Numbered from the stretch's first letter, positions 1 through 12,631 are shown. The stretch is 64,000 nucleotides of DNA from Hyposmocoma kahamanoa (GCF_003589595.1 NW_020653852.1:5312255-5376254); one strand, 5' to 3'. Translations and numbers: made by a program. The notes: generated by a model not told the origin, from the sequence alone.

Positions 1-184
1 CGACTTTAACTTATTTTTTAAAATTTTATTTTTTTAAACATGACATAGATAAATACTTGTTAGAGATAAAACGATGAGAATAAACCATAGCAAATGTATC
101 AGCAAATGGTGGTGATTGTGCTTAAAGTCCCTTAATGGACTTAGAGATTTCTTGAATTGGGGCATTCAGCGCATCCGGCCCAGT

Positions 185-345
185 CTAGGCCCAATGCGCA
201 ATGGGAACTTCACACTCAGCATTAAATTATTTCATGATGAATTGTAATTTCCATTGCGCATTGGGCCCGCTTGGAAATTACAGCCCAAACCCTCTCATTG
301 TATGAGAAGGCCTGTGCCGAACGGTTACCATACTGTAGTAGTGCT
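185..345. repeat. Inverted repeat fused to LINE-end and SINE-A pieces
   Basis: CCCAATGCGCAATGGGA (190-206) pairs with TCCATTGCGCATTGGG (251-266). GGCCCGCTTGG...CAGCCCAAACCCTC is a decayed copy of the 37036-type end, and GCCGAACGGTTACCATACTG is a SINE-A head fragment, followed by TTATTA repeats to about 420. Confidence 0.6.
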
Positions 346-2900
346 ATTATTGTTATTAATAGTATACACTAACTATTTACTTTATTATTTATTATTATTT
401 ATTACTATTATTATTTACTGTATTTTCGTCAGCCTATCGGCTGGTGTGAACCACAATTAAGTACCGAATCAAGTAAATAAGAGCCTATTTCGTCCTCTCC
501 TATCAGCATGAACTTTCTGATAATGTGGCATGTATTTCAAATTACAACTTTGTGCAAGGTAATGTAGAGGCTTTTTTTATAACTTAATAATTTGAGGCTA
601 TGGGGAATACGATTAGGAATAACGCCTGTTGTGGAAAGAACAATTTGGGATAACATGTACCTTTTGTTGTCGCCAAATTCTTATTATTAAACACATAATG
701 TTGGGCAATCATACGTTTAAGCCGCATTTATACCATAAAAGGGTTGAAAGGGTTGTAACCCTAACTAGCCGTGAACAGGTTCACGGCAATGAAATGGGAA
801 ACTTCCGGTCTACAAAATTTACTAAAGAAGTAAAGTTTAAAGAAAGGCCCTAAATGGGCCGAGTAACTGAATTACAGATTTAGGTACACGAAGGCTGTAG
901 ATTTATAAATTATTACACGTGATTTAGATTATTAAATGATTACAAACGTAGTAATGAACCAGAATTAGCGATTATTCGCGATGGAATTTGGAACAGCTCC
1001 GACTGTTGTGGCGGTCGAGTTGAGATTGACCGTGGTACGAAAACAAAATGAGATAGTGAGGGAAGATGGAACAATTCAAATTTAAAATTTAAATACATGT
1101 AAAATAAAAAATGATAGGATACAAGCGGAGAGAGGCGATACAAAGAGGTGAGATGACGGTGTAAGGAGATCACACCGTCACAGGGTGTCATTTTGTTAAA
1201 GGTTTTTATCACAAATTTCTGATTGCATGTGTTATTTGTTTAAATCATTTAGTCACACAATCTTACAACAATCTATGCAAGAGATCTTTACAAATACGGA
1301 AAAGGAAACGCTACGCACCAAATCGACTTACCTCAACACTTATTGACTTAGATACCGCTGATAATAACAAATTCTAGTACACCATCACCAGCTTGCTTAC
1401 TACAGCTGGTTTGTGCTCAACGTAATGAACAAAACATTGGTTCTGAATTTCTCGAACAGCAATAATAAACTGGCGCTGTGCACCTAATGATAGGTTCCGC
1501 AGTTGTACACAATTTGCACCATGCCGCACGCGATCAGTTCCAGTCGAAGAGATAGGAATGCGAGCCAGATCGGATGATAGTACACGCCTTCGTTTTATCA
1601 AACTATAGGGGTCTTATGAAAACAGTATAGAAAAAAAAGGAAAACCTTTGCGTGTATGTGGGGAAAGTTGAACAAGTTTCTTTCAATTTTCTCGGACGAC
1701 CTATCTGGCCCAACGGTTTGTACTGTGAATCTGGATGAGGAGAATAATTGAGTGAATTCCTATTTAAGTTAAATCCAGTTAAGTCTTATTTTATTCTGTT
1801 TATCATAACAAATTTTTGTTACAAGAAATAGAAGTAAACGTTAAACCTTTTCTGGAAAACTAAGTAAACGTCTCGATTTCGTCGTCGTTCAGCTATTGAC
1901 CGCTAGATGGCAGTGCATTGAATGAAATTTTAATATAAAATTAAAATGTCGTAACTTGCAATAATAGGTAATGAACTTACAACAATATGCCAACTGAGTA
2001 AAGTTTAAATTATATTATATAACAGTCCAGAATTTGTTATTTCTTTTTAAATTAGAAACAACGTCCAATCATTTCATCATCACGTCCAAGATTTCATAGT
2101 GTTTATAATTATGATTTTCTGCACACGGCACTTAAGGCAGTAGTCCAGACTTTCGTCATTGAAAAGAGAAACCAATACTGCCATACAAGATGTGTCTTGT
2201 ATGGTACCTGAACCTTTTTGAAAATTTGTTGCATAATCTAACATTATATTGATATAGCGGAGTTATATGTTATTTACTTCACAATTCATGCCAAATTTTT
2301 TTCATAATGTACTTGTTACAAGATTGCATAAGTAAAAATATAAGTAACACCAAGCGGCAGTAGTTTCTCATGTTATAATTAAGTTACACACCGTGATAAT
2401 GACGTAATCATTTTAAAATGTCTCAAATCACAGAATTGCAGCCATAATGAGTTTAATGCTTAGGAAAAGTTTCTTCAATTTACATAACAATTCGGCTTTA
2501 TTGGGCAAGAACCCTATATTTATAATTTCGCAATATTGCCTTCTAATAACCGTGACAGTGTAATCCGTCATGATTACATCTTTCAGATTCTTAGTAATCG
2601 GAAGTATCGTGACCTCGAAATTTTAATTCGAGCTTATAAATTTCGAGTTAATAATCTTTGTGAGTTTCTTCTCACGAAACTATAAAAAATATTACTTGAT
2701 CGGACTGTTTTTCATAGCCGTCATTTTCCTTATACACGTTTAAAATTCCTGTGAAGAATAATGCCTTTCGAGTTGACTGTAAGATTGGTCGGGAGATATC
2801 GTTCGAAGTGATTATGACATCATTTTACAATTCATGAGGTTTAAATCTATAGTCAAACAAAAACTTTTTATACTAAAGGTTTATTATACAGCTTTTGCAT
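346..2900. other. Intergenic, no gene recognised
   Basis: AT-rich DNA. Short open frames (around 629, 940 and 1374) have no recognisable domain, no splice support and ordinary composition, so they are left out. I see no RNA gene here. Confidence 0.6.
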
Positions 2901-3027
2901 ACTTGAATGACAATAATCCGTGGAGTAACCCGTTTAGCGATAAATAGTTCGCACCGCACTTGGAAGAATGGAATAAGTGGAGTTACGTCAAAAATGTTTA
3001 TTAATCCATTAGATACAGAAAAATATA

Positions 3028-3180
3028 ATCCACATCCTCTCGCATTCTTGTAAATCTATCGACTAATATTGTCGATAGAGTTACAAGAATTGGAGAGGAT
3101 GTGGGAGATAAATATAACCTACATCCTCTCCAATCTTTGTTAATCTAGATAGATTAGTAGATACTAATATCGTCGACAGA
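3028..3180. repeat. Hairpin repeat with additional copy
   Basis: CCACATCCTCTC ... GAGAGGATGTGG arms enclose complementary ATCTATCGAC...GTCGATAG sequence (3030-3104), and CTACATCCTCTCCAATCTTT begins a further copy at about 3119. Foldback-like, non-coding. Confidence 0.75.
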
Positions 3181-3265
3181 ATTATGTGTAGCAATCGTGG
3201 AAACCTAAAAACTCGATATATTATTAATCAAACGATTTCTTTCTTTCATCTAAGCGAGTGAAAGT

Positions 3266-3442
3266 TTAGGAAATGAAACTATTTTTTTTTCAGATCTAAA
3301 TCACGTTTATTTATTTTTTTCAAACAAACCAACGTCTACGTCCCTTTACAGGTCCCATGGCTGACTTAAAATCTGTAAAGGGCCCGAAACGCTGAAAAAA
3401 ACAAATATACGCGATATAGATCCAAAAAAGTTTCATTTCCTA
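3266..3442. mobile_element. Inverted-ended MITE (TAGGAAATGAAACT ends)
   Basis: Starts TAGGAAATGAAACT and ends with its complement AGTTTCATTTCCTA. The interior is also largely self-complementary (TTTACAGGTCCCATGG; CTGTAAAGGGCCCGAAAC). Partial copies lie at 28066-28120, 28828-28945, 32826-32928 and 49985-50135. No target duplication confirmed. Confidence 0.7.
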
Positions 3443-4194
3443 CATGCAACTATCGTGAAGACCTAAAAAGTTTATTTACGTTTTCTAAGTAATTAAAGTT
3501 CACCATTTTCAGTATTCTTTACATTTAGATATTTCTCGGCTAAAGTAGTTTTACCGTAACATTTGAGTAAAAAAATGTGTAAAATACTTATTTGAAATTG
3601 ATGTCAAGTAGGTCTGTGTACGGTGTTTGCCTCGGCTTAGTTCAATGAGCCTACGTACTGGCCTTGCGCACACGCTTAGGGTTGACATATGATACGCTTC
3701 ATAAGGTCATCTTGATAACAACTACCTTGTAGATCCTTAGCTTTGTCTTTGGCTCTCTTAGCTTTATCTCTTGTAGCTTTGTACTGCGTTTACTCAGAGT
3801 GTTAATGTTGTCTAAAGTCGATTGAGGTATATTACACATAAATTAGATATTTCTCTCATAATCATCAACCCTAAATACGTCACTGGTGAGCACGAATCTG
3901 CTCTAAGTAGAGGCTATTACTTTTAGCTTTCTGCTGCGTCTGGCCAACGACGCTGCTGTACCTGTCGCAACTACATTATACCATGAAGTCTGAAGAGATA
4001 GTGGAGTATATCATATTAAAAGCCAACCCTGATAGCCGAGCGGTTGGAGTCCCGCCACAACGTAAACTTTAATTCGTTTGTGGTGAGAGCGCCGACCGAA
4101 CATCTGTCGGCCTTCATGAGGAAGAGTTTTGGCCGAAGGGTGTTATATATCGACGATCCCGCGTCCGGTTACCTGTCACCAGATTGTGCCACAC

Positions 4195-4505
4195 GTCGCC
4201 GATAAGTGCAGTAGAGCTCCTTGTGAAAGAGTTCGTCCAGAGAAGTACTGCCACCTTACCTATTTCTGCCGCCAAGCAGTAATGTGAACATTACTGCGTT
4301 CCGGTTTCGAAGGGTAAGGGTGCTGGTGAAATTACAGGCACATGGGATTTGTCAACTTATGTCTCGGGGTGTCGGGCGCAGTGGCAGTGCCGCTCAGATC
4401 TCTGTGATTTAAAGCTCTGAGTGATACTGCAACTGTTAGGGACAGGCGTGACGCTTACCACCAGGCACACGACTTGTTCGTCCCGTCACTTAGTATTATA
4501 AAAAA
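4195..4505 (+). repeat. Repeat family GTTCGTCCCGTC, copy
   Basis: Order: GCAGTAGAGCTCCTTGTGAA, AGAAGTACTGCCACCTTACC, the AAGCAGTAATGTGAACATTA block, GGCACATGGGATTTGTCAAC, then ACGACTTGTTCGTCCCGTCA and an A-rich end. The same series recurs at least eight times in the window. Likely a small retroposon or non-autonomous element; class not determined. Confidence 0.75.
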
Positions 4506-4689
4506 AGAATAAAAAATAAAAAGTGCAATTAGTGTAAATTTATTTAGTGTATTATATTGTACGTATGTTAGTCCTTAAGGTATATATTACATGTGTCCTG
4601 TGGCCTGAAGTAAATGTAATATTAGCTGTATTCCGCCACGCTGGCGCAAGCGGGTTGGGAATTTCACACGTTTCCCAAGAGTTCTGGGG

Positions 4690-4820
4690 TTTTAGTGTAA
4701 ATTTTCAAATATGTAAACTTAACTATCGCGTTTGCGTTATAAATAAAATTAAAATCTAAACAAAAATCTTAACGCAAACGCTGTAGTTAAATTTATACGA
4801 TTACAAATTCACACTCAGCC
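4690..4820. repeat. Hairpin element between the two inverted copies (also at 60970-61105)
   Basis: AACTATCGCGTTTGCGTTAT and its complement TTAACGCAAACGCTGTAGTT face each other. The same hairpin occurs at 60985-61070 with TAAATTAAAACTTAACGCAA, indicating a mobile MITE. Confidence 0.65.
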
Positions 4821-5100
4821 CTCTGAACCTCTTTTTTATGATATCAAGCGCCGACGGGACGAACAAGTCGTGCGCCTGGTGGTAAGCGACACGCCTATCT
4901 ATAACTACTGACTACTGACCACGAGCTTTAAATCGCCAAGATGTAAGGGGCATTGCCACTGCGCTCGTCACTCTGAAACAAGTCCCAAAACCGCAACGCA
5001 GCAATGCTCAAATTATTGCTTGGCGACAGAAATAGGTAAGAGGGCAGTACTACCCTGGACGAACTCTTCCACAAGGAGCCCTACTGCTAGTAAAACTCCC
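4820..5100 (-). repeat. Repeat family GTTCGTCCCGTC, inverted copy
   Basis: Contains GACGGGACGAACAAGTCGTG and CGCAGCAATGCTCAAATTAT, the reverse complement of the family. Faces the plus-strand copy at 4195-4505, so the two flank a hairpin core (4690-4820) and form a large palindrome. Confidence 0.75.
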
Positions 5101-5419
5101 GGGAGTCACCACGTCCATTAACACGGAATCGCGTTAAGCCGATCAGAAAAACCCTTATAACCTTGCAATAAGGCTCAATTTACATTGCGTCGTATTGGAA
5201 TATGGTAGCGGAATTTCCGAGGCAGCGTGAAAATTCTCCGAAAGACGTGCTACCTGTTTTTTTTTTGTTCGTATCTAGTTTGTACGTTACACAAATGACA
5301 TAAAACTCATTATGCTACGGTTACAATAAGTTGCTACTTGTTGCATGGACATGAACCTTTTTCTGATCGGCCCAGCGCCGGTTTTACGAGTGGCGGCGAT
5401 AAGTAATCTCGTTTGACTT

Positions 5420-6145
5420 TTTTCAATTTAAAAATAATACAGGCTACTAACGTGACGCATTCGTTATCGTTATTTATTCTTATTCAGAATTAGTGACACT
5501 CTTTTGTTTGTTACGTTTCGCTTTGAATGAACCAAATAGCGGAAAACAAAAACAAAGTGTTTACAAATGAGCAACATTTTTTTTTCAACAGAGCAATGTT
5601 CCTTTCTAACGAGTATAACAAACGCATTTCCTATTTCTATGTACATTTCATACCGAAAAAAGTAGCCATTGTCGTCTTTTATTTCGTACTTAGATTACCT
5701 ACTTTTCGCCGCCACTCGAAAAAAAAAGTGTACGACGCACACAGCAGCCTCCAAAGGGTCAATGTCGCTCGCAGTGTAAACGAAGTACACAGGCTATATT
5801 GCTTCCCAACATCATTTACAATTAATAATAATAATAAGTTTGTTTATTTTCTCACCACAATATAGCAATCATATACATTAACATATCAAGTATAATACAT
5901 AAAAACAATAATTACACTTTGGGAGACTGGTGCCTAAACCAGACGTAAGGTCTGTATTTCAGGTCACCAGGACTCCATCCCTTGGAAAATATTTGCAACT
6001 TGGAATTATGTAGGTACTCGTACATTGACAATTGTTATAACTAACTTATCTATATTTATTAAAGTTTACATAGGAAAAAATAAAAATTAAAAATATTGTT
6101 TATGCACTGTTACTTTGGTTAGTAATTGTTTGCATATCTCTGTGT

Positions 6146-6192
<47 letters not shown>

Positions 6193-7300
6193 AATAAATA
6201 CATGTATGTAGGTGAGTGATTGTTGTGCATGTAATTATGTAACGGGATGCGAGTGTGCGAGGACGTTGGAAGAGTTATTTATGGTGTGCTGGCATGGCGA
6301 TCTTTATGGATTGCACAATTTGCACTCGAATTTCCGATCACAGGAGAAAATATAAATAACTATTCTATTTTGACCGTGTGCCTACCAGAGGGCGCCAGGG
6401 TATTGATTGCACCCGGGTGCTGCATGGACTAACACCGGCGCTGGATACATTCTCCTCTATCCGTCGTTGTATGTCTACCTTTTCGTTTTCAAAGAGTCTT
6501 TGGGATCTTCAGATATATTTAGGATCATTAAAGTGATTCAAGAAAACATTCCGTTTGATACCTAATATGAGTCCTGCAACCAGCGACCCTTTCTTCAAAA
6601 TTCGCCAACGCTAAATTCTTACGTACACTCCGTTCACCGGTCTTACAGCATTTTGCAAACATTTAATAGCCATATCCTTCTCTTTCCCACTTTATTACGT
6701 TAATGATCGTTGAAAAGAGATAGATATATGTAATCCGGAAGACTTGACGTTATCGTAAAGGAAGACAGACAATGGAAAACTGAGCCAATGTTGTATAACC
6801 GTCGTGGTTCTCTGTACTTTGATGATGATCTTATCTATTCATGTCATTGCGTTCACTTTTGAAATTAATAGAAGGGCCTCCCTTTGTGTTTGTCATGTTT
6901 TTTTTTTATTTTCTTTCTCAGTGTTCTGGAAAATCTGCTTCTTTATATGATTTCACTTAGTTCTCAGTTTTTATAATTGTTAATATAAATATCAAAAAAC
7001 GTTAGTTTGCTAATTACAATGTAATGAGTAAGCCTACTTAAGTATATAAGCAGTCTTATGTAATCGTAAGAAGTGTAAGACACTCAAACGGTTTTCTCAT
7101 CTACCGACACTCGCTTTACAATATTTAAATTTATAATTGAGACTATCAGCGCAACAGTGGTGTACCTAACCCATTCTTCAATATTACTTTGAATGATCTA
7201 AAAGTACATAATTATTTTATATTTAAATGCTATTTTCACTGTACCTATATTTTTTTGTATGAATTATAGCAATTGAGATAACACGATTTGAAAGCTCAAA
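5420..7300. other. Intergenic, one microsatellite, no gene recognised
   Basis: Open frames at 5527 and 6247 are low-complexity or without any family signature. The (TG)n tract near 6150 is the only clear feature. Confidence 0.55.
6139..6190. repeat. (TG)n microsatellite
   Basis: About 20 consecutive TG units with one early interruption. Confidence 0.95.
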
Positions 7301-7333
7301 AAGAAATCTGATAATGTTATTGCGAATAATGTG

Positions 7334-7388
7334 GTTATTTTTATTTATAGGTACATAATGACATTATGTACCTATAAATAAAAATAAC
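7334..7388. repeat. Perfect palindrome, 27-bp arms
   Basis: GTTATTTTTATTTATAGGTA and the rest of a 27-bp arm is followed by a single A and its exact reverse complement. It abuts SINE-B sequence, a small piece of which is repeated inverted just beyond (7389-7411). Confidence 0.9.
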
Positions 7389-7461
7389 GGTAAGCTAGAA
7401 GACGTCGGTTATAAATAATATTTATTAATCGATTTATAAACGAGAATATAAACTTATTTGT

Positions 7462-7612
7462 TTCAATTATTAATACAAAGATCGAACACTCAGAAAAAAT
7501 TCCTTCGATCCGGCCGGATTCGAACCGACGTCTTCTAGCTTACCGTGCCAGACGCTATATCAACTAAGCCACGGAACGAACCAGCGGACTTCACGAATTT
7601 TTCTATGTGCTT
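7462..7612 (-). mobile_element. tRNA-derived SINE, family B
   Basis: Minus strand: GTTCCGTGGCTTAGTTGATA (box A-like), TAGCGTCTGGCACGGTAAGC, box B GGTTCGAATCC, then a body ending TTCGATCTTTGTATTAATAA. A tRNA-like head, but the missing acceptor pairing and dispersed copies argue for SINE, not a tRNA gene. Confidence 0.8.
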
Positions 7613-8577
7613 GCGTCGTGTCTTTGTATTTGGCTTTTCAACGACTTTTTAGTCGTAGCACCATCTATGAAAAATTTATGAAAAATTTGTCACCCAGCTT
7701 TTACCTTACCTTACCTTTACAGCTACCAGTTCTGGCGAGAGATGTCGCTATTCGCTGTATTTTATATTTTTATGGAATTGATAATCAATTATTATTTGTG
7801 AAATTTTATTATTATTAGTTTGTCATTTTTTCATTCAAGAATTTTTTGAAGTTTCAAATCGAGTTTTCTAAATTCCACTACTTTGTGTTACGACACTATT
7901 TGGTTTCATGTACGATGTTCCTATGCATAATGCACATTTCCACATGTACAAATTCATGTATTCTGTAGAGATATTCAGCAGGTACTAAGTATGCCAAGAA
8001 TACCTTATTTACTTGCCAAGCAACTTGACTAGGATGCTAGTGCATCTAAATTAAGCAATTAAACCTACATATCATTTCAATGTTGATAAACAATCATTCA
8101 ATCGGAAACATCACAAGCTAAGTATTGACAATTTAATATTTCTGATAAAGCGTGGTCGACGGTTGAAATACCTGTGGCATATGTATTTAAATTACTTTGA
8201 TTTAATCTGTTACGATTTTCACACATTATTTGATTTTTAGTTCGGGACTTAATCATCTATAAAATATATTATTTTAATTACCTCGACGTTACGGACGTCT
8301 TGAAGTCATTATCAACTTCATGCAGTCGAGGTCTCGGATAACGACTTCACGCATTAACTGCAAACATGCAGTCAATACAGATTATTGACTTTGAAATTGA
8401 ATTGAGATTGATACTAACAGTAGCAGCCTCATGGGACTTAGGCATAAGCTGAGTCAACGAGCGCCCTTTCAATGCTTTGACCAAAATATGTTATTTTTCC
8501 TTTTTCATTTAATCTGTATTCGTGTCATATTAGCGAATAAAGCGTCTATCTGTCTATCAAAATAATATACATGTATG

Positions 8578-8990
8578 CGCTATATTAAAATACACATTAT
8601 TCGGATATGTACAAATATTTTATTGAAATGAATAGTCAGGTGAAGGCATTGACGTAAACAAAACGTACCATTATTTCCAGGCATGTGTATATCAGGTCCT
8701 TCTTCTTAACTTTGACGAGGAACTGTGGTCGCCAGCACCTGGTCTTTGAGCCTCTTCCAGACTTCTTCAGTGTCAGTTTGCAGCTCGCAGTGTAGTTGGC
8801 CCAACTTCCTTCTTACAATTGCCAACATCCAGTGCGCACGTAGTTCCGAGCCTGAACTCTCTGGCCTCCCGGAGACTTTTTAAAATACACATTATTCCGA
8901 TATGAACAAATGGTTTATTGACAATGAATTGTCAGGTGATGTCGGTGATATAAACGAAATGTAGCATTATTTCCAGGCGTGTTTAGATCG
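8578..8990. repeat. Two about 105-bp direct repeats around a low-copy segment
   Basis: AATACACATTATTCGGATAT ... ATTATTTCCAGGCATGTGTA (8588-8686) recurs as AATACACATTATTCCGATAT ... ATTATTTCCAGGCGTGTTTA (8884-8986). The 200 bp between are less AT-rich; the minus strand reads about 35 codons open (IVRRKLGQLHCELQTDTEEV ...), possibly an unidentified coding relic. Confidence 0.65.
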
Positions 8991-9025
8991 CAACACAAGT
9001 ACTGTAGTATATATGCTAGTACAAT

Positions 9026-10237
9026 AGTGTTCCAACTTAAAATATGTGAAATTCAAATTTATACTATTACTGAACGTGAAATTTGATTCTCTACGCGTCA
9101 GTTAAACCGTGGTCAGTATATTGTAAGAAACTTAAAATATATGTACTTAACCCAAAATGAAACAAAATTTCGTAGGCTGGTTCTGAACAAAACACTCCTT
9201 ACCTAAAAATATGAAATTATTTTTCCCTTTTATTTTTAAAAATTTTTGGGAAGTAAAAGATTGTTTGGATGTCTATAATAAACTTTAATTTACACGTAAA
9301 TGTGTAAGTTAAAGTCCAGAACTAACCCAAAATGAGAAAAATTTTCGTGGGCTAGTTCTGGACAACACAGTCCTTACTTAAAAATATGAAATTACTTTTC
9401 CCTTTTACTTTTAAATATTTTTGGAGAGTAGAAGATTGTTTAGATGTCTCTAATAAACTTTAACTTAGGCATAAATTTTAGTAATCGTTCACGGGAAGTG
9501 AGTAATTCATTTATTATCAATTCTGAAAAAATGCACTTTTTTAATTAATACACAGTATTAACAGTGCGATATCACAAAATATGATCTCACACAGTATAAC
9601 ATTATTTTACTATCAGGCACGTACACCTATCGGTGGTAACGCGAAGTCGTCTGCATGGATATATTGGTACCAATGTTGCTGAATAGTATATTTAGTTACA
9701 AAGAGTGGGATGCCGTGGGTTGTGTTTATAAGGCAATTTGCAATCTGCCTACAGCTGACAAAAGAAACGGTTATTACCTGCTTGGCGCCTTGAAGACTGT
9801 GACGTAATGTTACTAAGGCGGTCAAATCCCAAATTACACATATTTGCACTGTTGATACAATAGTGTATTAACTCAAAAAGTGGACTTTCTCAGAATCGAT
9901 GGAAAACGAATTACTTCCCGCGAAAAATCATTAAAATTTACATATGTTATAGTTTATAATAGACACTTAAACAATTTCTCAAATATATATTTCAAAAAAT
10001 AGAAAAATAATTTAATATTTTTTAATAAGGATTATTTTGGCCAGAACTAGCTCCCATAAAATGTGTCTCATTTTGAGTTAAGTGGATATCTTTTGATTAT
10101 TTCTTACAATATTCTAACGACGATTTTTTTGACGTGTAGAGAATCAAATTTTACGTTCAGTAATGATATGATATTAAATTTCACATATTTTGAGTTACAA
10201 CACTATTGTAATAGCAGTGCGATATATAACATAACCA
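9026..10237. mobile_element. Long-inverted-repeat (foldback-like) element, about 1.2 kb
   Basis: The left segment, about 9026-9095, and the right segment, about 10135-10220, are inverted copies containing CACTATTGTA at the outer end and GTGAAATTTGATTCTCTAC further in. Inside, a block of about 150 bp (AACCCAAAATGA... to CTAATAAACTTTAA) occurs twice in direct orientation (9151-9300, 9328-9480), and part of it recurs inverted near 10038-10085. No coding capacity seen; exact ends uncertain. Confidence 0.6.
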
Positions 10238-10489
10238 GTATATAGAAGAAATGCTACTTATATAATAATACCTATTACTGCTATGACTTTAAGATGGCTT
10301 TACCTTGAAATTAACTAATAAGTGCATCAAGAATATTAGTTAAAAATAATTACTTAAAAATTTGAAGAATATTTTGACAATAGTAATAAACAAAAGATGC
10401 GGAGACAATTGTGCGATCTCTTCCGTACTTGTCGTAAAAACAATTTTACAAAAAAATTAATAGTTGCTTTAGAAATACCGAGACGTGAT

Positions 10490-10870
10490 CAAATTATACT
10501 CAATTATACTCAGCTAGGAACATTATACTAAACTGAACTATAAATCTAAACAACTCATCCATGTGAAATGCAAAATAAATAAACTGGGACCACTATACTC
10601 AACGGAGACCGTTATATTTGGCTAGAATTATTATATCCAGCTAAGCTTATGTAATAGGGCTATATCATGCATGGCTAAGACTAATATGCCGAGCTGAAAC
10701 CATTATACTCAGCTAAAATCTATATTATAATTTATCAAAACGTAACTATAGGTATTATACTAAGTTGGAGCGTTATAATCAGCTCGACTAGTTCTTGTTA
10801 TACTCATTTAAGACTATGTTATACTCGGCTAGGACTCTATTATACTAAGCTAACACTATACTACATTTGG
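10490..10870. repeat. Degenerate cluster of TTATACTCAGCTA motifs
   Basis: At least a dozen variants of TTATACTCAGCTARRAC, about 20-40 bp apart (for example ATTATACTCAGCTAGGAACA, CATTATACTCAGCTAAAATC, TTATACTCGGCTAGGACTC). Looks like a decayed tandem repeat. No gene. Confidence 0.7.
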
Positions 10871-10879
10871 TCACTAAAG

Positions 10880-12370
10880 GCGGTAAATATATTTAGTTTA
10901 AATTGTCTAGCTATAAAGGCGCAAAAGGCGCCAGCGGCAACTTTCTATTATAAGTTTACTTTAGCTGTTCAAACGAAGATTCAATCAGTACGTGGACGAA
11001 AAGGTCAACTAGGTCATCATATGACAATGGTCTTTCATTCATTCACAAATGTTGGTATTTAACACGTTGAATCCCACAAACCGAGTGTAAGCAAACGCGA
11101 TTGCAAGTGACTCGTGGCCGTGGGAACCATCGGGTACCGTTTCTTACAACGCATGTAAATCTTGAGCATCTTGATTTATTCCTTTGTGGTTACAAAAAAA
11201 GGACTTGTTGGGCATATAACTTTTTTTTTGCTTAATGAGTAATAAGGAAACAGTGTCTGCACGTGGTTTTGTTAACGTTAGAAGTAAACTTTGATATAGA
11301 TTTTAGAAAAATCAAAATTGTTCCAACAAGATTGTATCAGTTTTATTGAAAGAAAGAAATAAAGTATAAAATTTATTATTGGTAGTTAGAATAAATTCTT
11401 TTTAACGGCACTTTGTAACGAACCAACATTTTATTAAAAGTGAAAAGCGTGAATAATTTATTTTTCAAATAAATGTTTTCTGAAGATTTTACAAGCGCGT
11501 AACGAACAGTTCCTGAAGTATACATGTACAAACGATAAAAACTAGTTCCATGTTCCAGTCCATCAAACTTCTTGACATATGAAATGAATTATATTGTATA
11601 AGAATAAGCGCTTTTCGCCTTTTCCATCAAACAAGGAAAAGGTATATAGATTTATAAAGAGGCTGTATGGCCCAAATAAATTGATTTTTTTTTTTTTATT
11701 AAGGGTTTGGCAAAGCCATCAGCCTAAACATGAAGTTTGTTTCAGTAAATATGGCCGCCACAAAGAGGATAGGCAATTTGAGGTGGCGTGTTTGCATTGA
11801 CTCGGGATTCCCTAAAACGGGCCGATACGGATATTCTAGTTCGAGATTCATATAATTTCGCGTTTTAATCTTCGATTAAGGCACAATAGCACTATCCTAT
11901 TCCACTTTAAACTAGATTTCACAAAATAATTGAAAGTCAAAATAAAAACGACACTTTTCCCTCCAAAAGGTCCAGAGCGAATCCAAATAAATTGATAAAA
12001 CTTTAAAAAAAAGGTTCGCTGATCGGCTTTGGATTGGGTTTTACAGCTTTAGAGCCAGACTACATAATTATTATCTGTTCACTCTCTTTTCTTTTAAACT
12101 AACTTATACTAACTACGTGTTACTTATTGAGTGATTGTATTAGAATTTTAACCAAACAGGTTTTTTATTTTTTGTTTAAAATGGATTGGAAACCAAGGAG
12201 AAAACCAAGTAACTAAAGCATAAATTCAAACAATTGGTAAAGGAATATTATTTATCACTTAGTTGAAGTATTTATCATCCAAATTCTAAAATATATATAA
12301 GTAGTATATTATCATAAGTATATTCTATGTATTGTATATGTATCGATATATATTTAGTATAGTAGTTATG
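10880..12370. other. Intergenic, no gene recognised
   Basis: AT-rich sequence with poly-T runs. A 68-codon open frame at 11594 has no domain or conserved pattern that I recognise. Confidence 0.55.
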
Positions 12371-12379
12371 TGTATGTAT

Positions 12380-12631
12380 GTTACTTATGTAGTAAGTTTT
12401 TATAAAGATTATTAAGTTCAATTTATGTATCGTTGCTGCTTTGTGCACCATTAGCTGCCCTTCACCTGTATTTAATTAAATTCTATAATAATCTGTAAGG
12501 TTGCCTGGTAGAGATCGCTGTTTAGCGATAAGGCCGCCGATTGTACATTTCCATTAACTTATATATTGTAATGTTTCCATTTGTTTTGTGTGCAATAAAG
12601 CTTATTCTATTCTATTCTATTCTATTCTAAA
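12380..12631 (+). mobile_element. Non-LTR retrotransposon 3' end with (TTCTA)n tail
   Basis: GGTTGCCTGGTAGAGATCGC then GTTTAGCGATAAGGCCGCCG, GTGTGCAATAAAGC and a TATTC pentamer tail. This 3' end is common in lepidopteran genomes (RTE-type by recollection). The coding part is absent. Confidence 0.7.

Noticed and set aside
7500..7585. tRNA gene on the minus strand
   Set aside because: Box A and B are present, but no acceptor-stem pairing was found, and several copies with the same 3' body show that it is a SINE head. The same holds for the heads at 22.7, 28.6, 29.6, 32.5, 35.1 and 57.6 kb.
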